Source: Halobacteriales archaeon QH_6_64_20 (GTDB taxonomy: Archaea; Halobacteriota; Halobacteria; Halobacteriales; Halococcaceae). Taken from it: DNA of 52,889 nt. Location of the stretch: NCBI GenBank assembly GCA_003021235.1, contig PXQR01000111.1:27454-80342 (forward strand). The letters run 5' to 3'. This document shows positions 27,716 to 36,507 of this stretch, one piece after another. The position numbers and the translations under genes are program-made. The first letter of the stretch is position 1. Every line of letters begins with the position of its first letter. A model generated the notes under the pieces. The model was not told where the DNA came from and did not search any database. It saw only the letters and a program-made list of their open reading frames with translations.

Positions 27716-28747
27716 TCAGCGAACCCCGTCGTCGTCGGCGTCGGCGTCGGCGTCAGCGCTACCGTCCGTCCCAGTACCCGAGCGCGTTTCCCTCCTCGAA
27801 TCCGATCCCGTCGTCGCGTTCGTCTCCGTGCTCGTATCTGTGACCTCGTTCGAGCGCGAGCCGCCGTCGACGGCGATCGAGTCGGCATCGGCGTCGGCCG
27901 AGCCGGCGACTCGCCGCGGGGCATCGACGGCTTCGATCTCGTCGATTTGGCCGTCCATGAGGTGGACGATGCGCTCGGCGTGTTCGGCGACGTGGCGCTC
28001 GTGGGTTACCATGAGTACCGTATTACCGGCGTCGTGCAGTCGCTCGAACAGGCCGAGGATCTCGCTTCCGGTGTCGGTATCGAGGTTCCCCGTGGGTTCG
28101 TCGGCGAGGACGATCTCGGGGTCGTTCGCGAGCGCCCGGGCGATCGCGACGCGCTGGCGTTGCCCCCCCGAAAGCTCGGTCGGCTGGTGGGTGAGTCGGT
28201 CGCCGAGGCCGACCTGGGCGAGCAAGTCCTCGGCACGGTCGTCGCGTTCGGTTCGCGAGCGGCCGCGAAAGACCATCGGGAGGGCGACGTTCTCGGCGGC
28301 GGTGAGCCGGGGCATCAGATTGAACGTCTGGAAGACGAAGCCGACTTTCTCGCCCCGTAGCGTCGCCTTGCCGTCCCCCGCGAGGGAAGCGACATCCTCG
28401 CCGCCGACCTCCACTCGGCCCTCGGTGGGCGTATCGAGACACCCCACCAGGTTCATCAGCGTGCTCTTGCCCGATCCGCTCGGGCCCATGACCGCCGTGT
28501 ACGATCCGGAGGGAACGGCCAGCGAGACGTCGTCGAGCGCGTGGACCGGTTCGCCGAGGTGGTAGGTTTTCGTGACGTCGCGTAATTCGACAGCGGTTTC
28601 GCCCGCGGCGGGGTCGCTACCGATGTCGGTGTCGCTTGCCTCCTCATCGTCGGCCTCCTCACCGTCGGTGTCGACGCTGCCGTCGCCGATGCCGGCGCTT
28701 CCAACGTCGCCGGCGAGCGAGTCGGTCGTCCCGTCCCGGTCGGTCAT
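27716..28747 (-). CDS. MacB-type ABC ATPase with long acidic tails
   Basis: A 343-aa ATPase. The core (about 48-270) begins VELRDVTKTYHLGEPVHAL and shows Walker A GPSGSGKSTLMNLVG, Q-loop VGFVFQTFNLMPRLTA, signature LSGGQRQRVAIARAL, Walker B IVLADEPTGNLDT and H-loop VTHERHVAEHAERIV. About 48 residues before and about 70 after are Asp/Thr/Ser-rich low complexity, which is longer than the usual 225-250-aa protein. Its stop lies next to the permease start, so the two form an operon. Confidence 0.88.
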   Translation of the reverse strand: MTDRDGTTDSLAGDVGSAGIGDGSVDTDGEEADDEEASDTDIGSDPAAGETAVELRDVTKTYHLGEPVHALDDVSLAVPSGSYTAVMGPSGSGKSTLMNLVGCLDTPTEGRVEVGGEDVASLAGDGKATLRGEKVGFVFQTFNLMPRLTAAENVALPMVFRGRSRTERDDRAEDLLAQVGLGDRLTHQPTELSGGQRQRVAIARALANDPEIVLADEPTGNLDTDTGSEILGLFERLHDAGNTVLMVTHERHVAEHAERIVHLMDGQIDEIEAVDAPRRVAGSADADADSIAVDGGSRSNEVTDTSTETNATTGSDSRRETRSGTGTDGSADADADADDDGVR

Positions 28748-28902
28748 TACGCGCGGCTACGGAGCGGCCGCATGAGGGGTTGTCGGTCGCCGCTGTCGGT
28801 TCCCAGGGCCACCTCCGGTCGTGAGCCGACGTCGGCATCGACGCCGACGCGACAGTGCTACGACCGCGAGGAGGTATCGGCGCTTTCGGTGCCCTTGGGC
28901 CG

Positions 28903-29091
28903 CTAGCGCCCGTCGTTCCACTCCTTCAGACAGGTCTCGTCGCAGAAGTGACGCGTCTCTGTCACCCCCTCTTCGACCCAGGTCACGACGCGGTGGGTCG
29001 GTTCGTCGACGATCGGGTCGTCACAGCTCGCACAGTGCGGGGCGTTCTCCGCGGTTACGTCGGTGCCGAGATCGGACGTCGGGTCCACCAT
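28903..29091 (-). CDS. Small zinc-finger protein (DUF7576-like)
   Basis: A 62-aa protein with two Cys pairs: CASCDDPI and, 23 residues on, FCDETCLKEWNDGR, with a His in between (RHFCDET). The arrangement suggests one treble-clef-like zinc site of a haloarchaeal family. ATG 29091 (MVDPTSDLGTDV) is preferred; an in-frame start at 29103 adds MGVR. Function unknown; RNA or DNA binding is possible. Confidence 0.7.
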   Translation of the reverse strand: MVDPTSDLGTDVTAENAPHCASCDDPIVDEPTHRVVTWVEEGVTETRHFCDETCLKEWNDGR

Positions 29092-29362
29092 TCGTACCCC
29101 CACCCACTCGGCGGACGTACTTACGTGATGCTCTCCGCCGGCGAGAACGGGGAGGTGACGACACCGACGTCCGACGCGGCCGGACCGAGGTCAGACACCG
29201 TCGTCACACGACGATACGGACGGTACTGATGGGGCTCGATCGAGTACAACCGCGCGGACGGCGGAGTGGTGTAGTGCTCCCGGCGCTGTCTTTCCGCCTC
29301 CTGAAAGGACCTATCGTATCGATAGCGAACGATCCTCGGCGCGGACTCGAACGCGTACGCTG

Positions 29363-29518
29363 GTGAAACCCTCGGACGAAGCGAGCATACGACCGGAATC
29401 GACTCTCGTGGACCCGAACAACGCCGATCAGGCCGTAGACAGGCCTATCGACGAACTCGAAGGGCTCGAAGAACTCCGTTCCGACCCTGAATCGGACGAA
29501 GAAAGCATAAATTTATGA
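29363..29518 (+). CDS. Possible 51-aa small protein overlapping the kinase start
   Basis: A GTG-started frame (29363, or GTG 29408 for 36 aa) codes an acidic peptide including DQAVDRPIDELEGLEEL and ends in the TGA at 29516-29518, overlapping the first ATG of the kinase gene (ATGA). The overlap is typical of coupled genes, but a TATA-like box inside this frame argues against it. No family is recognised. Confidence 0.25.
   Translation: MKPSDEASIRPESTLVDPNNADQAVDRPIDELEGLEELRSDPESDEESINL
29506..29516 (+). promoter_or_regulatory. TATA-like box near the histidine-kinase start
   Basis: CATAAATTTAT overlaps the first ATG (29515). If it is the promoter, transcription would begin near 29538 and translation would start at ATG 29554 (MNGPEQPS). 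Confidence 0.35.
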
Positions 29519-31539
29519 ACTATACTAACAGGAAACGCGACGAGAGCACTCCGATGAACGGGCCAGAACAGCCGTCGATTCCCGCTCGCAAGCGAGGCGA
29601 CGACCGGATCGACGTCCTGTGTGTCGACGATGGCCCGGACGTCGCCGACGCCACGGCACTCGGCCTCGGTCGGGAGAGCGACCGGTTCGTTGTCGAGACG
29701 GCCACCGATCCGAGCGAAGGACTCGACGTCCTCCGAGCGGGCGACGTCGACTGCGTCGTCAGCGAGCATCGAATGACCGGTACAAGCGGGCTCGACTTTC
29801 CGATCGCCGTCCGCGAGCAGTACCCCCACCTGCCGATCGTCCTCTTTGCGCGGAAGGAAGGCGGTGACGTAGGGGGCGAAGCGATCCCGGGGGGCGTCAC
29901 CGACTGCTCCCGGAAGAAGGCAGGCACCGCCCAGTACGCGGTGCTGGCCGAGCGCGTCGAAGACGCGGTCGAGGAGGCCCGCGACCGTGACCGACTCGAA
30001 CGGACCTGTCGGTGGTTCCGCACGCTCGCGGAGCGTTCGTCGGCCCTTCTCCTCGTCGTCGACGAGAACGGAACCGTCGTCTATCGAAGCGGGACGAACG
30101 ACCCGGTGCTCGGGACTGCCCCCGGCGAGACCGTCGGTAGCCACGTGTTCGAGGAGTTCGTTCATCCCGACGACCGCGGGCGAGCGAGCGACCGGTTCGA
30201 TCGACTCGCGAACGACCCCGACGTCGACACCACGCGACTGGAGTTCCGCGCGGAAGACGCCGACGGCTCCTGGCGACAGGTGGAGGCGACGGCCTCCGAC
30301 CGGCGGGACACGCTCGTCGAGGGCTTCGTCGTCACGATCCGGGACATCACCGACCTGAAAGAACGCGAACGCCAGTTCGAGACGCTCCACGAGGCCAGCC
30401 AGGAGTTGATGGGTGCAGTCACCGAACCCGAGATCGCAGCCGTCACCGCCGACGCCGCGGAGAACGTCCTCGGTTACGCGAACACGACCGTCAGACTCTA
30501 CGACGAGGCGGCGGGCGTGTTGCGAACGGTGACGGCGACCGAGGGGTCGGTCTCACAGGCCGGCGAGCGACCCGATTACGACGTCGACGGCGACACGCCG
30601 GCCGCACGGGTGTTCACGAGCGGCGAACCGGAGATCTATCACGACCTCACGGAGGTCGGGGACGGCTACGACCGCGGCGGTCTCGTCTCCGGCATGTATC
30701 TCCCGATCGGAGAGCACGGCGTCATGAGCATGGGCGGCACCACCACCGACGCCTTCGGCGAGACGGACCAGCGAGTCGTCGGCGTTCTCGCCAAACTCGC
30801 GGCCGAAGCGCTCACGCGCGTCACGGCGGCCACCGAACTCCGGCACAAGAACGAACGACTCGACGAAGAGCGCGAAAAGGTGGCCGCCGAACGCGAGAAA
30901 CTCACGCTGTTGAACCGCGTTCTCAGACACCACGTGCTGAACGGGATGGCCGTCGTTGCCGGCCACGCCGAGTCCGGGAAAGCTCGGGCCGATCCGGAGC
31001 TGCGGTCGGAGCTGGACGTGATCACGGATCGAGTCGAGGACGTCGTTGCCTTCGTCGAGAACGTCCGCGTGTTCATCGACCGGATCGCGGGCGAGGGCGA
31101 CCGTCCGCTCGAAGCGATGGACCTCGCTCGAGCGCTCGAGGACGGACTCGACGCCGCTCGCGGCGGGCGCTCGACGACGATCGCCGGCCAGGTACCGGGC
31201 GACGTCTACGTGATGGCCGACGAACTGCTACCGAAGGCGTTCGAACCCCTCCTGGCGAACGTTCTCGATCACGAGGAGGGCAACGAGCAGGTCGCGGTGT
31301 CGGTCGACACGGGGACCGATACCGTCACCGTCGCCATCGAGGGCGACGGAGGAAGCGTCCCCCGGGAGGCGGGAGCCGACCCCTTCGAGTGGGACCCATG
31401 GCACAGTTCGAACCCAGCCGGCGGCGTCGATCTCAGTCTCGCGGCGACGATCGTCGAGCAGTACGGCGGTTCGATCCGAGCCGAGACCGACGAACCCGGG
31501 AAAGCGGTCTTTCGAGTCGAGTTGCCGCGAGCGGTCTGA
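29515..31539 (+). CDS. Hybrid sensor histidine kinase with altered receiver (REC-PAS-GAF-HATPase)
   Basis: A 674-aa soluble signalling protein. The receiver domain (about 31-150) has the acidic pair D38-D39 in VLCVDDGPD, but the phosphoacceptor position reads VSEHRMTG, with Glu84 instead of Asp. A PAS domain (about 165-285) includes LLLVVDENGTVVYRSG, and a GAF domain (about 290-445) includes YANTTVRLYDEAAGVL. The kinase core has the H-box LNRVLRHHVLNGM (His472/473) and a reduced ATPase: LLANVLDHEEG (N box), EGDGGSVPRE (weak G1) and DLSLAATIVEQYGGSI. With no membrane segment it should sense a cytoplasmic signal. ATG 29515 is used; 29554 may be the true start. No separate response regulator is adjacent. 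Confidence 0.82.
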   Translation: MNYTNRKRDESTPMNGPEQPSIPARKRGDDRIDVLCVDDGPDVADATALGLGRESDRFVVETATDPSEGLDVLRAGDVDCVVSEHRMTGTSGLDFPIAVREQYPHLPIVLFARKEGGDVGGEAIPGGVTDCSRKKAGTAQYAVLAERVEDAVEEARDRDRLERTCRWFRTLAERSSALLLVVDENGTVVYRSGTNDPVLGTAPGETVGSHVFEEFVHPDDRGRASDRFDRLANDPDVDTTRLEFRAEDADGSWRQVEATASDRRDTLVEGFVVTIRDITDLKERERQFETLHEASQELMGAVTEPEIAAVTADAAENVLGYANTTVRLYDEAAGVLRTVTATEGSVSQAGERPDYDVDGDTPAARVFTSGEPEIYHDLTEVGDGYDRGGLVSGMYLPIGEHGVMSMGGTTTDAFGETDQRVVGVLAKLAAEALTRVTAATELRHKNERLDEEREKVAAEREKLTLLNRVLRHHVLNGMAVVAGHAESGKARADPELRSELDVITDRVEDVVAFVENVRVFIDRIAGEGDRPLEAMDLARALEDGLDAARGGRSTTIAGQVPGDVYVMADELLPKAFEPLLANVLDHEEGNEQVAVSVDTGTDTVTVAIEGDGGSVPREAGADPFEWDPWHSSNPAGGVDLSLAATIVEQYGGSIRAETDEPGKAVFRVELPRAV

Positions 31540-31591
31540 CCTACCGGACGGGTCAGGTCGTCGAGTGCTTCGTGGTGAGGTTCGAACGCAC

Positions 31592-32653
31592 TCAGAGCAG
31601 ACCGAACGCGCTTAATCCGCCGAATAGCAGGTCGCCGTAGACGAGCGCGATACAGAGTCCGGCGAACAACGGTACTAAAAAGGGGATCCCCGGCGTGATC
31701 CACACCGTGTCCTCGGTGGTCAGGGTGTCGAGCCCCTCGCGCAGGTCCGCAGGCGTGGTGCCATACGCTGCCGAATCGATGTCGTCGAAGAAAGCTGCCG
31801 CTCCCCAGGGGTCCTCGCGGTCGTCGGGGCCGTTGCTGGCCCCCGTGTCGACGATCCCCTCGGGGTCCACCTCGGCGGCCGTTCCGCGCTCGGCGGCAGG
31901 GTTGGGATCGTCCGTTTCGGTATGGACGCCGCCATCGGTAGCAGGTCCGCCGTCAGCGGCGGTATCGCCGATCGCGCCGTCGCCCGGCGCGTTGGCGTTC
32001 GCCGGGAGGCTCTCGGGATCGCGGTAGGTCGGTCGGTCGGCGCGGAGTTCCCCGAGCGTCAGCCCGCGCCAGCGTAAGTACATCCGTAGCGCGTCGAGAT
32101 CGAGTCCGCCCCGGGTCGAACCGGTATCGAGCAGCCGACCGTACCGTGCTGTGGCCTCCCTCGCGGGGATCGGCCTGCCGACGAACCCCCGGAGGGAGAA
32201 CTCCCCGTCCAGCGCGTTACGGACAGCGAGGACCAGCGGGTAGAGAGCGCCGACGAGCACGGTATCGGTAACGACCGTCAGCGAAAACACCCCTATCGTC
32301 GTCTCGACGCGCGGCAGCGCCACTCCGAGCAGTTCGTAGGCCGGGTACGCAGGGAAGAGGAGGGCGAGAACCACGAAGGCCTTCGCGTCAGCGCCGCCGA
32401 ACCCGCCGACGTACCAGAAGGCGTACGAAAGCGGAACGAGAAGGCCAACGCTCAGACCCGCGCGGATGAAAAAGAGCCGCCGCGTCGCACCGGTGTCGAT
32501 CAGCGAGAGGTCCCAGACCACCACCACGAGCGCGAGACCGACGAACGGGATCCAGGTTCGATCCGACACCCGCCGGGTCGCGACGTCGCGCCAGGCGACC
32601 CACGCGAACGCCGGCACCGCGAGCAGGCGAAGCAGGTCCGGGATCGAGTTCAC
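31592..32653 (-). CDS. Prepilin/prearchaellin peptidase (A24)
   Basis: A membrane aspartic protease that removes the short signal of type IV pilins and archaellins. The 353-aa protein has the first catalytic Asp in WRDVATRRVS (D23) and the second in the GxGD-type motif GGFGGADAKAF (D89). Helices occupy residues 5-160. The C-terminal half holds YLRWRGLTLGEL, a roughly 90-residue Asp/Pro/Gly-rich cytoplasmic region and a final hydrophobic hairpin (PFLVPLFAGLCIALVYGDLL). Both catalytic residues are present, so it should be active. A pilin pseudogene lies just upstream on the same strand. Confidence 0.88.
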   Translation of the reverse strand: MNSIPDLLRLLAVPAFAWVAWRDVATRRVSDRTWIPFVGLALVVVVWDLSLIDTGATRRLFFIRAGLSVGLLVPLSYAFWYVGGFGGADAKAFVVLALLFPAYPAYELLGVALPRVETTIGVFSLTVVTDTVLVGALYPLVLAVRNALDGEFSLRGFVGRPIPAREATARYGRLLDTGSTRGGLDLDALRMYLRWRGLTLGELRADRPTYRDPESLPANANAPGDGAIGDTAADGGPATDGGVHTETDDPNPAAERGTAAEVDPEGIVDTGASNGPDDREDPWGAAAFFDDIDSAAYGTTPADLREGLDTLTTEDTVWITPGIPFLVPLFAGLCIALVYGDLLFGGLSAFGLL

Positions 32654-32901
32654 GCCATCGATTGAGCGGTGGACCGAACATAATCATACCGACGATTTCA
32701 GATACAATAACGCCCGCCGAGGAGCGCTGGCGGCCCGGAGCGGCGGCGCGGCAGTGAGCGTACCGACCCGCGGCGGCCGCGGGAAGGTGGAGCGTATCGC
32801 GGCTTCGGACCCCGGTCAGTAGCTCCCGCTCGGCGGTCTCGGCGGCGGTCGAACCGTACCGGGGACGGCGGTCGAACGGGGTTCCTCGCGTCGAGAGCCG
32901 G

Positions 32902-33411
32902 TCAGGCGCTCGGGCCGGTCCACTTCGGGAGCACGAACTGCTCGGTACCGTCGGGGGACGCCCGGGCGAGACGGATCGCTGTGCCGTCTAGATCGAGGTA
33001 GTCGGTGCCGTCGATCGGATCGCCTTCAGGAGCTTCGCTGGAGTGGGTTCGATAGCGCCGTACCGTCTCGCCGCTCTATAGTTGATCGCTGGTCGCCGAC
33101 TCGAAGACGTCCGAGTCGGTGTAGACGGCCCGCTCGTTGTCCGGATTCGCCGTATCCCGACTTCGAGCACCCTCGACCATGAGATCGGGCGCCGACGTGT
33201 CGAGAGCGTCGCCGCCCTGATGCGTAATAGCGAGCGTGTACCCGTCACCTACGGTATCCCGTGTGTAGTCGGCTGAAAAGGCAGCCTGCAGGGGCTCGGC
33301 CGAGGTCAGATCGTCGATCGTGCCGGTGAGATACCCGCCGATCGTCGCAGCCAAGATGACGACGGTCGCGACCAGTAACACCGTCGAGAGAACCGAGCTG
33401 ACGCGCCTCTA
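32902..33411 (-). pseudogene. Type IV pilin-like protein, start lost and internal stop
   Basis: The frame reads RRVSSVLSTVLLVATVVILAATIGGYLTG from about 33408: the short basic segment and hydrophobic helix typical of archaeal type IV pilins (class III signal). The codon before it is TAG (33411-33409), embedded in CCATAGAGG, as if an A had been inserted into an original ATG. The frame then runs through AFSADYTRDTVGDGYTLAI to SDQL, hits TAG at 33078-33076, and continues in frame (SGETVRRYRTHSSEAPEGD ... FVLPKWTGPSA) to TGA 32904-32902. Full length would be about 168 aa. It neighbours the prepilin peptidase that would process it. Confidence 0.72.
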
Positions 33412-33417
33412 TGGTGA

Positions 33418-34010
33418 CCGCCGAATAGGAACTCACTGCGTATCGTTGCCGGATAGTTGCTTCGATTATCTGTGTAAAATCAAAGACGGGTAGACCACAG
33501 CGTATCAGCGTCGAGTGCAAGCGCAGATAGAGATCGGTTCACAGGCCCTCCTCGCTCACTTTCCGACGCGCTAGGTAGTTCGGACCGACCGTCATCGGTC
33601 GTTTCGCGCGGGACGACGTGACTTTCGCTCGGTCCGTTCCGGTTTCCCGAGGCGGTTCACGAACCATCGAAACGCGACTTTCGCGTACCGGATAGGGTGG
33701 ATCGGCACCGAAGCACCCGGGCCGAGTCGGCCACTGTACCCGCTCGTCTCGCCGTCGGTTCGCACCCGGCGCAGAAAGGGGAAAGGAGGACATCACTGAC
33801 CGCTATTCATGGAAGAGGTGGGGTTCGATTCGAGTCGGTTTCGGATCGAGACTACTAGTGAGACCTCACGGCAAATCGCCCGGTAGTCGTGGTCGTGCCC
33901 GAACCCGATGCCGGACGCACGGTTCTCGCACACACGGCTCTCGTCGGTTGGCGTCGGCACCGGCGAAAGATGGTGCTACGGGACGAGTGCCCTCCAAGCG
34001 GCCGGCCGGC
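33418..34010. other. Region with little recognisable coding content
   Basis: 593 bp between the dead pilin gene and the ferredoxin gene. Apart from the weak small frame at 33592-33765, I see no family-like protein, no RNA fold and no repeat. An 11-base AT-rich patch near 33850 (ACTACTAGTGA) is unremarkable. Confidence 0.4.
33592..33765 (-). CDS. Possible 57-aa basic protein
   Basis: From GTG 33765 the frame reads VRTDGETSGYSGRLGPG, then PIHPIRYAKVAFRWFVNRLG, and ends in a Lys/Arg-rich tail (RTERKSRRPARNDR) at TGA. The amphipathic middle looks protein-like, but the basic composition is unlike other proteins here and I recognise no family. Confidence 0.25.
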   Translation of the reverse strand: MRTDGETSGYSGRLGPGASVPIHPIRYAKVAFRWFVNRLGKPERTERKSRRPARNDR

Positions 34011-34400
34011 TCAGATAACGCGGTTCTGGAGGTAATCGAGGTGTTTCGCGTTGTAGACGATCTTGACCTCGTCGGTCGCGGCGCTCCCGATGCAGGTCAG
34101 ACGGACGTCCCTGTCCTCGACCTCCTCGTCGGAGAGGATCTGTTGCATGTCCATGTCGATCTCGCCTTCCTTGACGATCGCGGCGCAGTTCGCACACGCG
34201 CCGGCCCGACACGAAAAGGGCCAGTCGTAGCCCTGAGCCTCGGCGGCTTCGAGGATGTACTCCGATTCGTTGACGTCCAAGCTGCCGTAGTCCTCGTCGC
34301 CGAGGTCGGCGTCGGCGGCCTCCTCGAAGAGGTCGTCGTCGTCCATTTCCCAGCCGTGATCGTCCAGTACTTCGTAGTTCAGGTACTCTACGGTAGGCAT
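34011..34400 (-). CDS. Haloarchaeal 2Fe-2S ferredoxin
   Basis: A plant-type [2Fe-2S] ferredoxin of 129 aa, the main low-potential electron carrier of haloarchaea, used by 2-oxoacid:ferredoxin oxidoreductases. The cluster ligands are Cys64, Cys69 and Cys72 in [12 protein letters not shown] and Cys103 in LTCIGS. The acidic N-terminal insertion [20 protein letters not shown] (13-32) is the halophilic addition that sets it apart from plant ferredoxins. ATG 34400 begins [10 protein letters not shown]; a TATA-like AGTTAACA element lies about 27 bp upstream. Confidence 0.95.
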   Translation of the reverse strand: MPTVEYLNYEVLDDHGWEMDDDDLFEEAADADLGDEDYGSLDVNESEYILEAAEAQGYDWPFSCRAGACANCAAIVKEGEIDMDMQQILSDEEVEDRDVRLTCIGSAATDEVKIVYNAKHLDYLQNRVI

Positions 34401-34852
34401 CACCCGAAAGTTCAACCCAGAGGTTGTTAACTCTGCTGTTTTCCGTGTTCGGTTTTTAGGCGCGCCGTATTCGATCCCCGTCCCGTCCGGCGATTTCGGA
34501 CCTCTCGACTCGCGGTTCGTGACCGGCCGTTCGTGCCTATCGGATCGTCCGTCCGGTCGTCCGAACGGGCTCGGCGTTGCCCTACTGGCCGCGCTGTCGG
34601 ATCGGGCGGTAGCGATCCCGTGTTCCGATGGAACTCGGCCCGGAACTCGAACGTCCCTCGTCCCCCCGTCACGCCGGGAGGTCGGGCGATCGAGGCGGTT
34701 TCGCGGGTCGATCGATCGGCGTTTCCGGGGAGCGAATCGGAGCACGACGACCCCTGGATTTCGACCGATCGATCGGAGGACGAGGCCTTCGTCCTAAGCC
34801 GATTACACATGCATCGGTAATACCCATTGCTGTAGCGCTCTTTCCACTTCCA
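34401..34852. other. Intergenic region without a recognisable gene
   Basis: 452 bp between divergent genes. It contains the ferredoxin promoter (about 34420-34430) and several GATCGATCGG-like palindromic stretches near 34700-34780. Open frames here have no family-like sequence. Confidence 0.4.
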
Positions 34853-35008
34853 ATGAAGGACGGCTGTGCCTACTGCCGGAACTGTAGCTGGGAGTCCTGC
34901 GAACCGGACAAGAGGGAACTGAACGAGCAAATGATCCGTCACGCGGGCCGGTACGAACACGACGTCGTCCTGGCCGGGAGTGCTAACGATCCGCTCGTGG
35001 GCCTATAA
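34853..35008 (+). CDS. Micro-protein with a Cys cluster
   Basis: A 51-aa frame starting MKDGCAYCRNCSWESCEPDK has four Cys (5, 8, 11, 16) close together, then an acidic helix (ELNEQMIRHAGRYEHDVVL). The spacing could bind zinc. It resembles the many haloarchaeal small zinc proteins, but I know no specific family. It is followed by another small zinc protein gene on the same strand. Confidence 0.45.
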   Translation: MKDGCAYCRNCSWESCEPDKRELNEQMIRHAGRYEHDVVLAGSANDPLVGL

Positions 35009-35196
35009 CCCGACGTCCCCTGATCCCCGGCGCCGGCCCCGCTGTCGGTCGAAGACCGACGACCGAGAGGGCCCGTCGGAGGTATCGACGATCGGGAGAG
35101 GACACCGTCCAGTCATCGACACGCTCGCCGTCTCCCTGAACTGCCTCGACTTCCGAGTATCATAGCTAATCGCAGGACCGTCCTGTAGCTCGTGTG

Positions 35197-35394
35197 ATGA
35201 TCGAGGCCGGAAGTCGGGAAGACGGCATCGTTAGCCGCCTACTGGTCTGTACCCACTGTGGATGGCCGCAGGCGGGGAGAGTGACCGACGACGGCGAGGT
35301 GATTCCGAGTGCTCCGGTCGAGTGTGGAAACTGTGGCTCCGGGGCGTTCGCGCCCGTCGATGCCGAGGACCTGGGTCTGAAGTCGGGATCGTGA
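35197..35394 (+). CDS. Small zinc-ribbon protein
   Basis: A 65-aa protein with two CxxC knuckles: LLVCTHCGWPQ (first) and VECGNCGSGAFAP (second), separated by about 23 residues, forming a zinc ribbon. The ends are acidic. ATG 35197 is used; the preceding GTG is in frame. Small ribbon proteins of this size often bind nucleic acid or a protein partner; the role here is unknown. Confidence 0.6.
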   Translation: MIEAGSREDGIVSRLLVCTHCGWPQAGRVTDDGEVIPSAPVECGNCGSGAFAPVDAEDLGLKSGS

Positions 35395-35526
35395 CGGAAC
35401 GGGTCGTAGCGGTAGCTCTCCAACCGGGGTCTACCGGGGGAACCGCCTCCGAACGGGGCGATAGCCGGTTCTCGGTCCCCACTACGACGAATACAGCCGC
35501 GAGCGAGCGCCGGGAGCGTTTCGGTC

Positions 35527-36507
35527 TCAGCGCTGTGAGTCCCGGAGGATCAGCGGCTCCATCGCGAGCGTCCGCTTCGCGATCGTCGCAACCCGCGCGA
35601 TGTACGATAACAGTAACAGGAACGGAAGCAACGTGACGGTGATCGCACCGACGAGCACCCACAGGAGGGTCGGAAGGGCGAGCGTCGTGCCGGTGAACGT
35701 ATCCGCCCCGACGAACGCCAGCATCGAGATGGCGACGAGCAGCGACGGCACCGAGAGGTAGATGATCAACTGCGAGAGGTCGATCAGCGTCCACTCGAAG
35801 TACAGTGTCTTGATATGTTCCCTGGCCGGGCCGGACATCGACAGCGTCGTCTTCAGGTCCTGGAGGATCGCCTCGTCCTCGGCGGTGAGGTCCGCGCCGT
35901 GTTCGTGAGCGATGCGTTCGGTCTGAAAGACCTTCCAGGTGTGATTGTAGTTGAGTGCGGCAAAGAGCACGTCGAACGAGCCGAACGACGCCCCTTCGAG
36001 TTCGTCTCTGACTTCCTCGGAATTGCCGGTAATACTATCAGTGAACTCGTCGACCTCCGCTCCGAGCTGGTCGTTGTCGCTGTCGGCGACGGCCTCGCGC
36101 AGTTCCTTCGTGCGCTGTTCGCTCGCGTCGATGATCGCCCGCAGGAACGCCGACGGGTCGGCGGGACTGGGCCGACCGATCAGCTCCTGGGTGTACTCGC
36201 GGAAATCCATCGCATTGCTCATGCGTTCGCGCTGTTCGCCGAGCGGGCCGTTCTCCTGGCTGATCACGAGCTGGCTAATCGTCACCACGAGCGTCGTGCC
36301 CGTAATGATCGCGCCGATCAGCGTCGAGACGATCGTCTCCATCGTATCGCCGGATTCGAGCGCCGACTGGAACGCCGCGAAGGACGTCGCCCCGACGATC
36401 GTGAGCGTAACGAACACGAGAATACCCAACAGCCCGGTGATGAGCAGGCGGTTCGCGCCGAGTACCGCCCAGAGCTTGAATCGGCTCTCGTCGGCCCGTG
36501 CGCGCAT
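35527..36507 (-). CDS. Four-helix integral membrane protein, haloarchaeal unknown family
   Basis: A protein of about 326 aa. Two hydrophobic helices near the N terminus (LLITGLLGILVFVTLTIVGA and STLIGAIITGTTLVVTISQLV), a cytoplasmic helical domain of about 150 residues (QENGPLGEQRERMSNAMDFRE to HIKTLYFEWTLID), and two or three more helices (SLLVAISMLAFVGAD, LLWVLVGAITVTLLPFLLLL). The closing RTLAMEPLILRDSQ is short and polar. Family members are seen in haloarchaea without known function. I take ATG 36507 because the frame upstream (to 36600) is antisense to the thioesterase remnant. Confidence 0.65.
   Translation of the reverse strand: MRARADESRFKLWAVLGANRLLITGLLGILVFVTLTIVGATSFAAFQSALESGDTMETIVSTLIGAIITGTTLVVTISQLVISQENGPLGEQRERMSNAMDFREYTQELIGRPSPADPSAFLRAIIDASEQRTKELREAVADSDNDQLGAEVDEFTDSITGNSEEVRDELEGASFGSFDVLFAALNYNHTWKVFQTERIAHEHGADLTAEDEAILQDLKTTLSMSGPAREHIKTLYFEWTLIDLSQLIIYLSVPSLLVAISMLAFVGADTFTGTTLALPTLLWVLVGAITVTLLPFLLLLSYIARVATIAKRTLAMEPLILRDSQR

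Noticed and set aside
32466-32822. Plus-strand frame upstream of the prepilin peptidase
   Set aside because: Low-information Arg/Thr/Ser-rich sequence mostly antisense to the peptidase gene.
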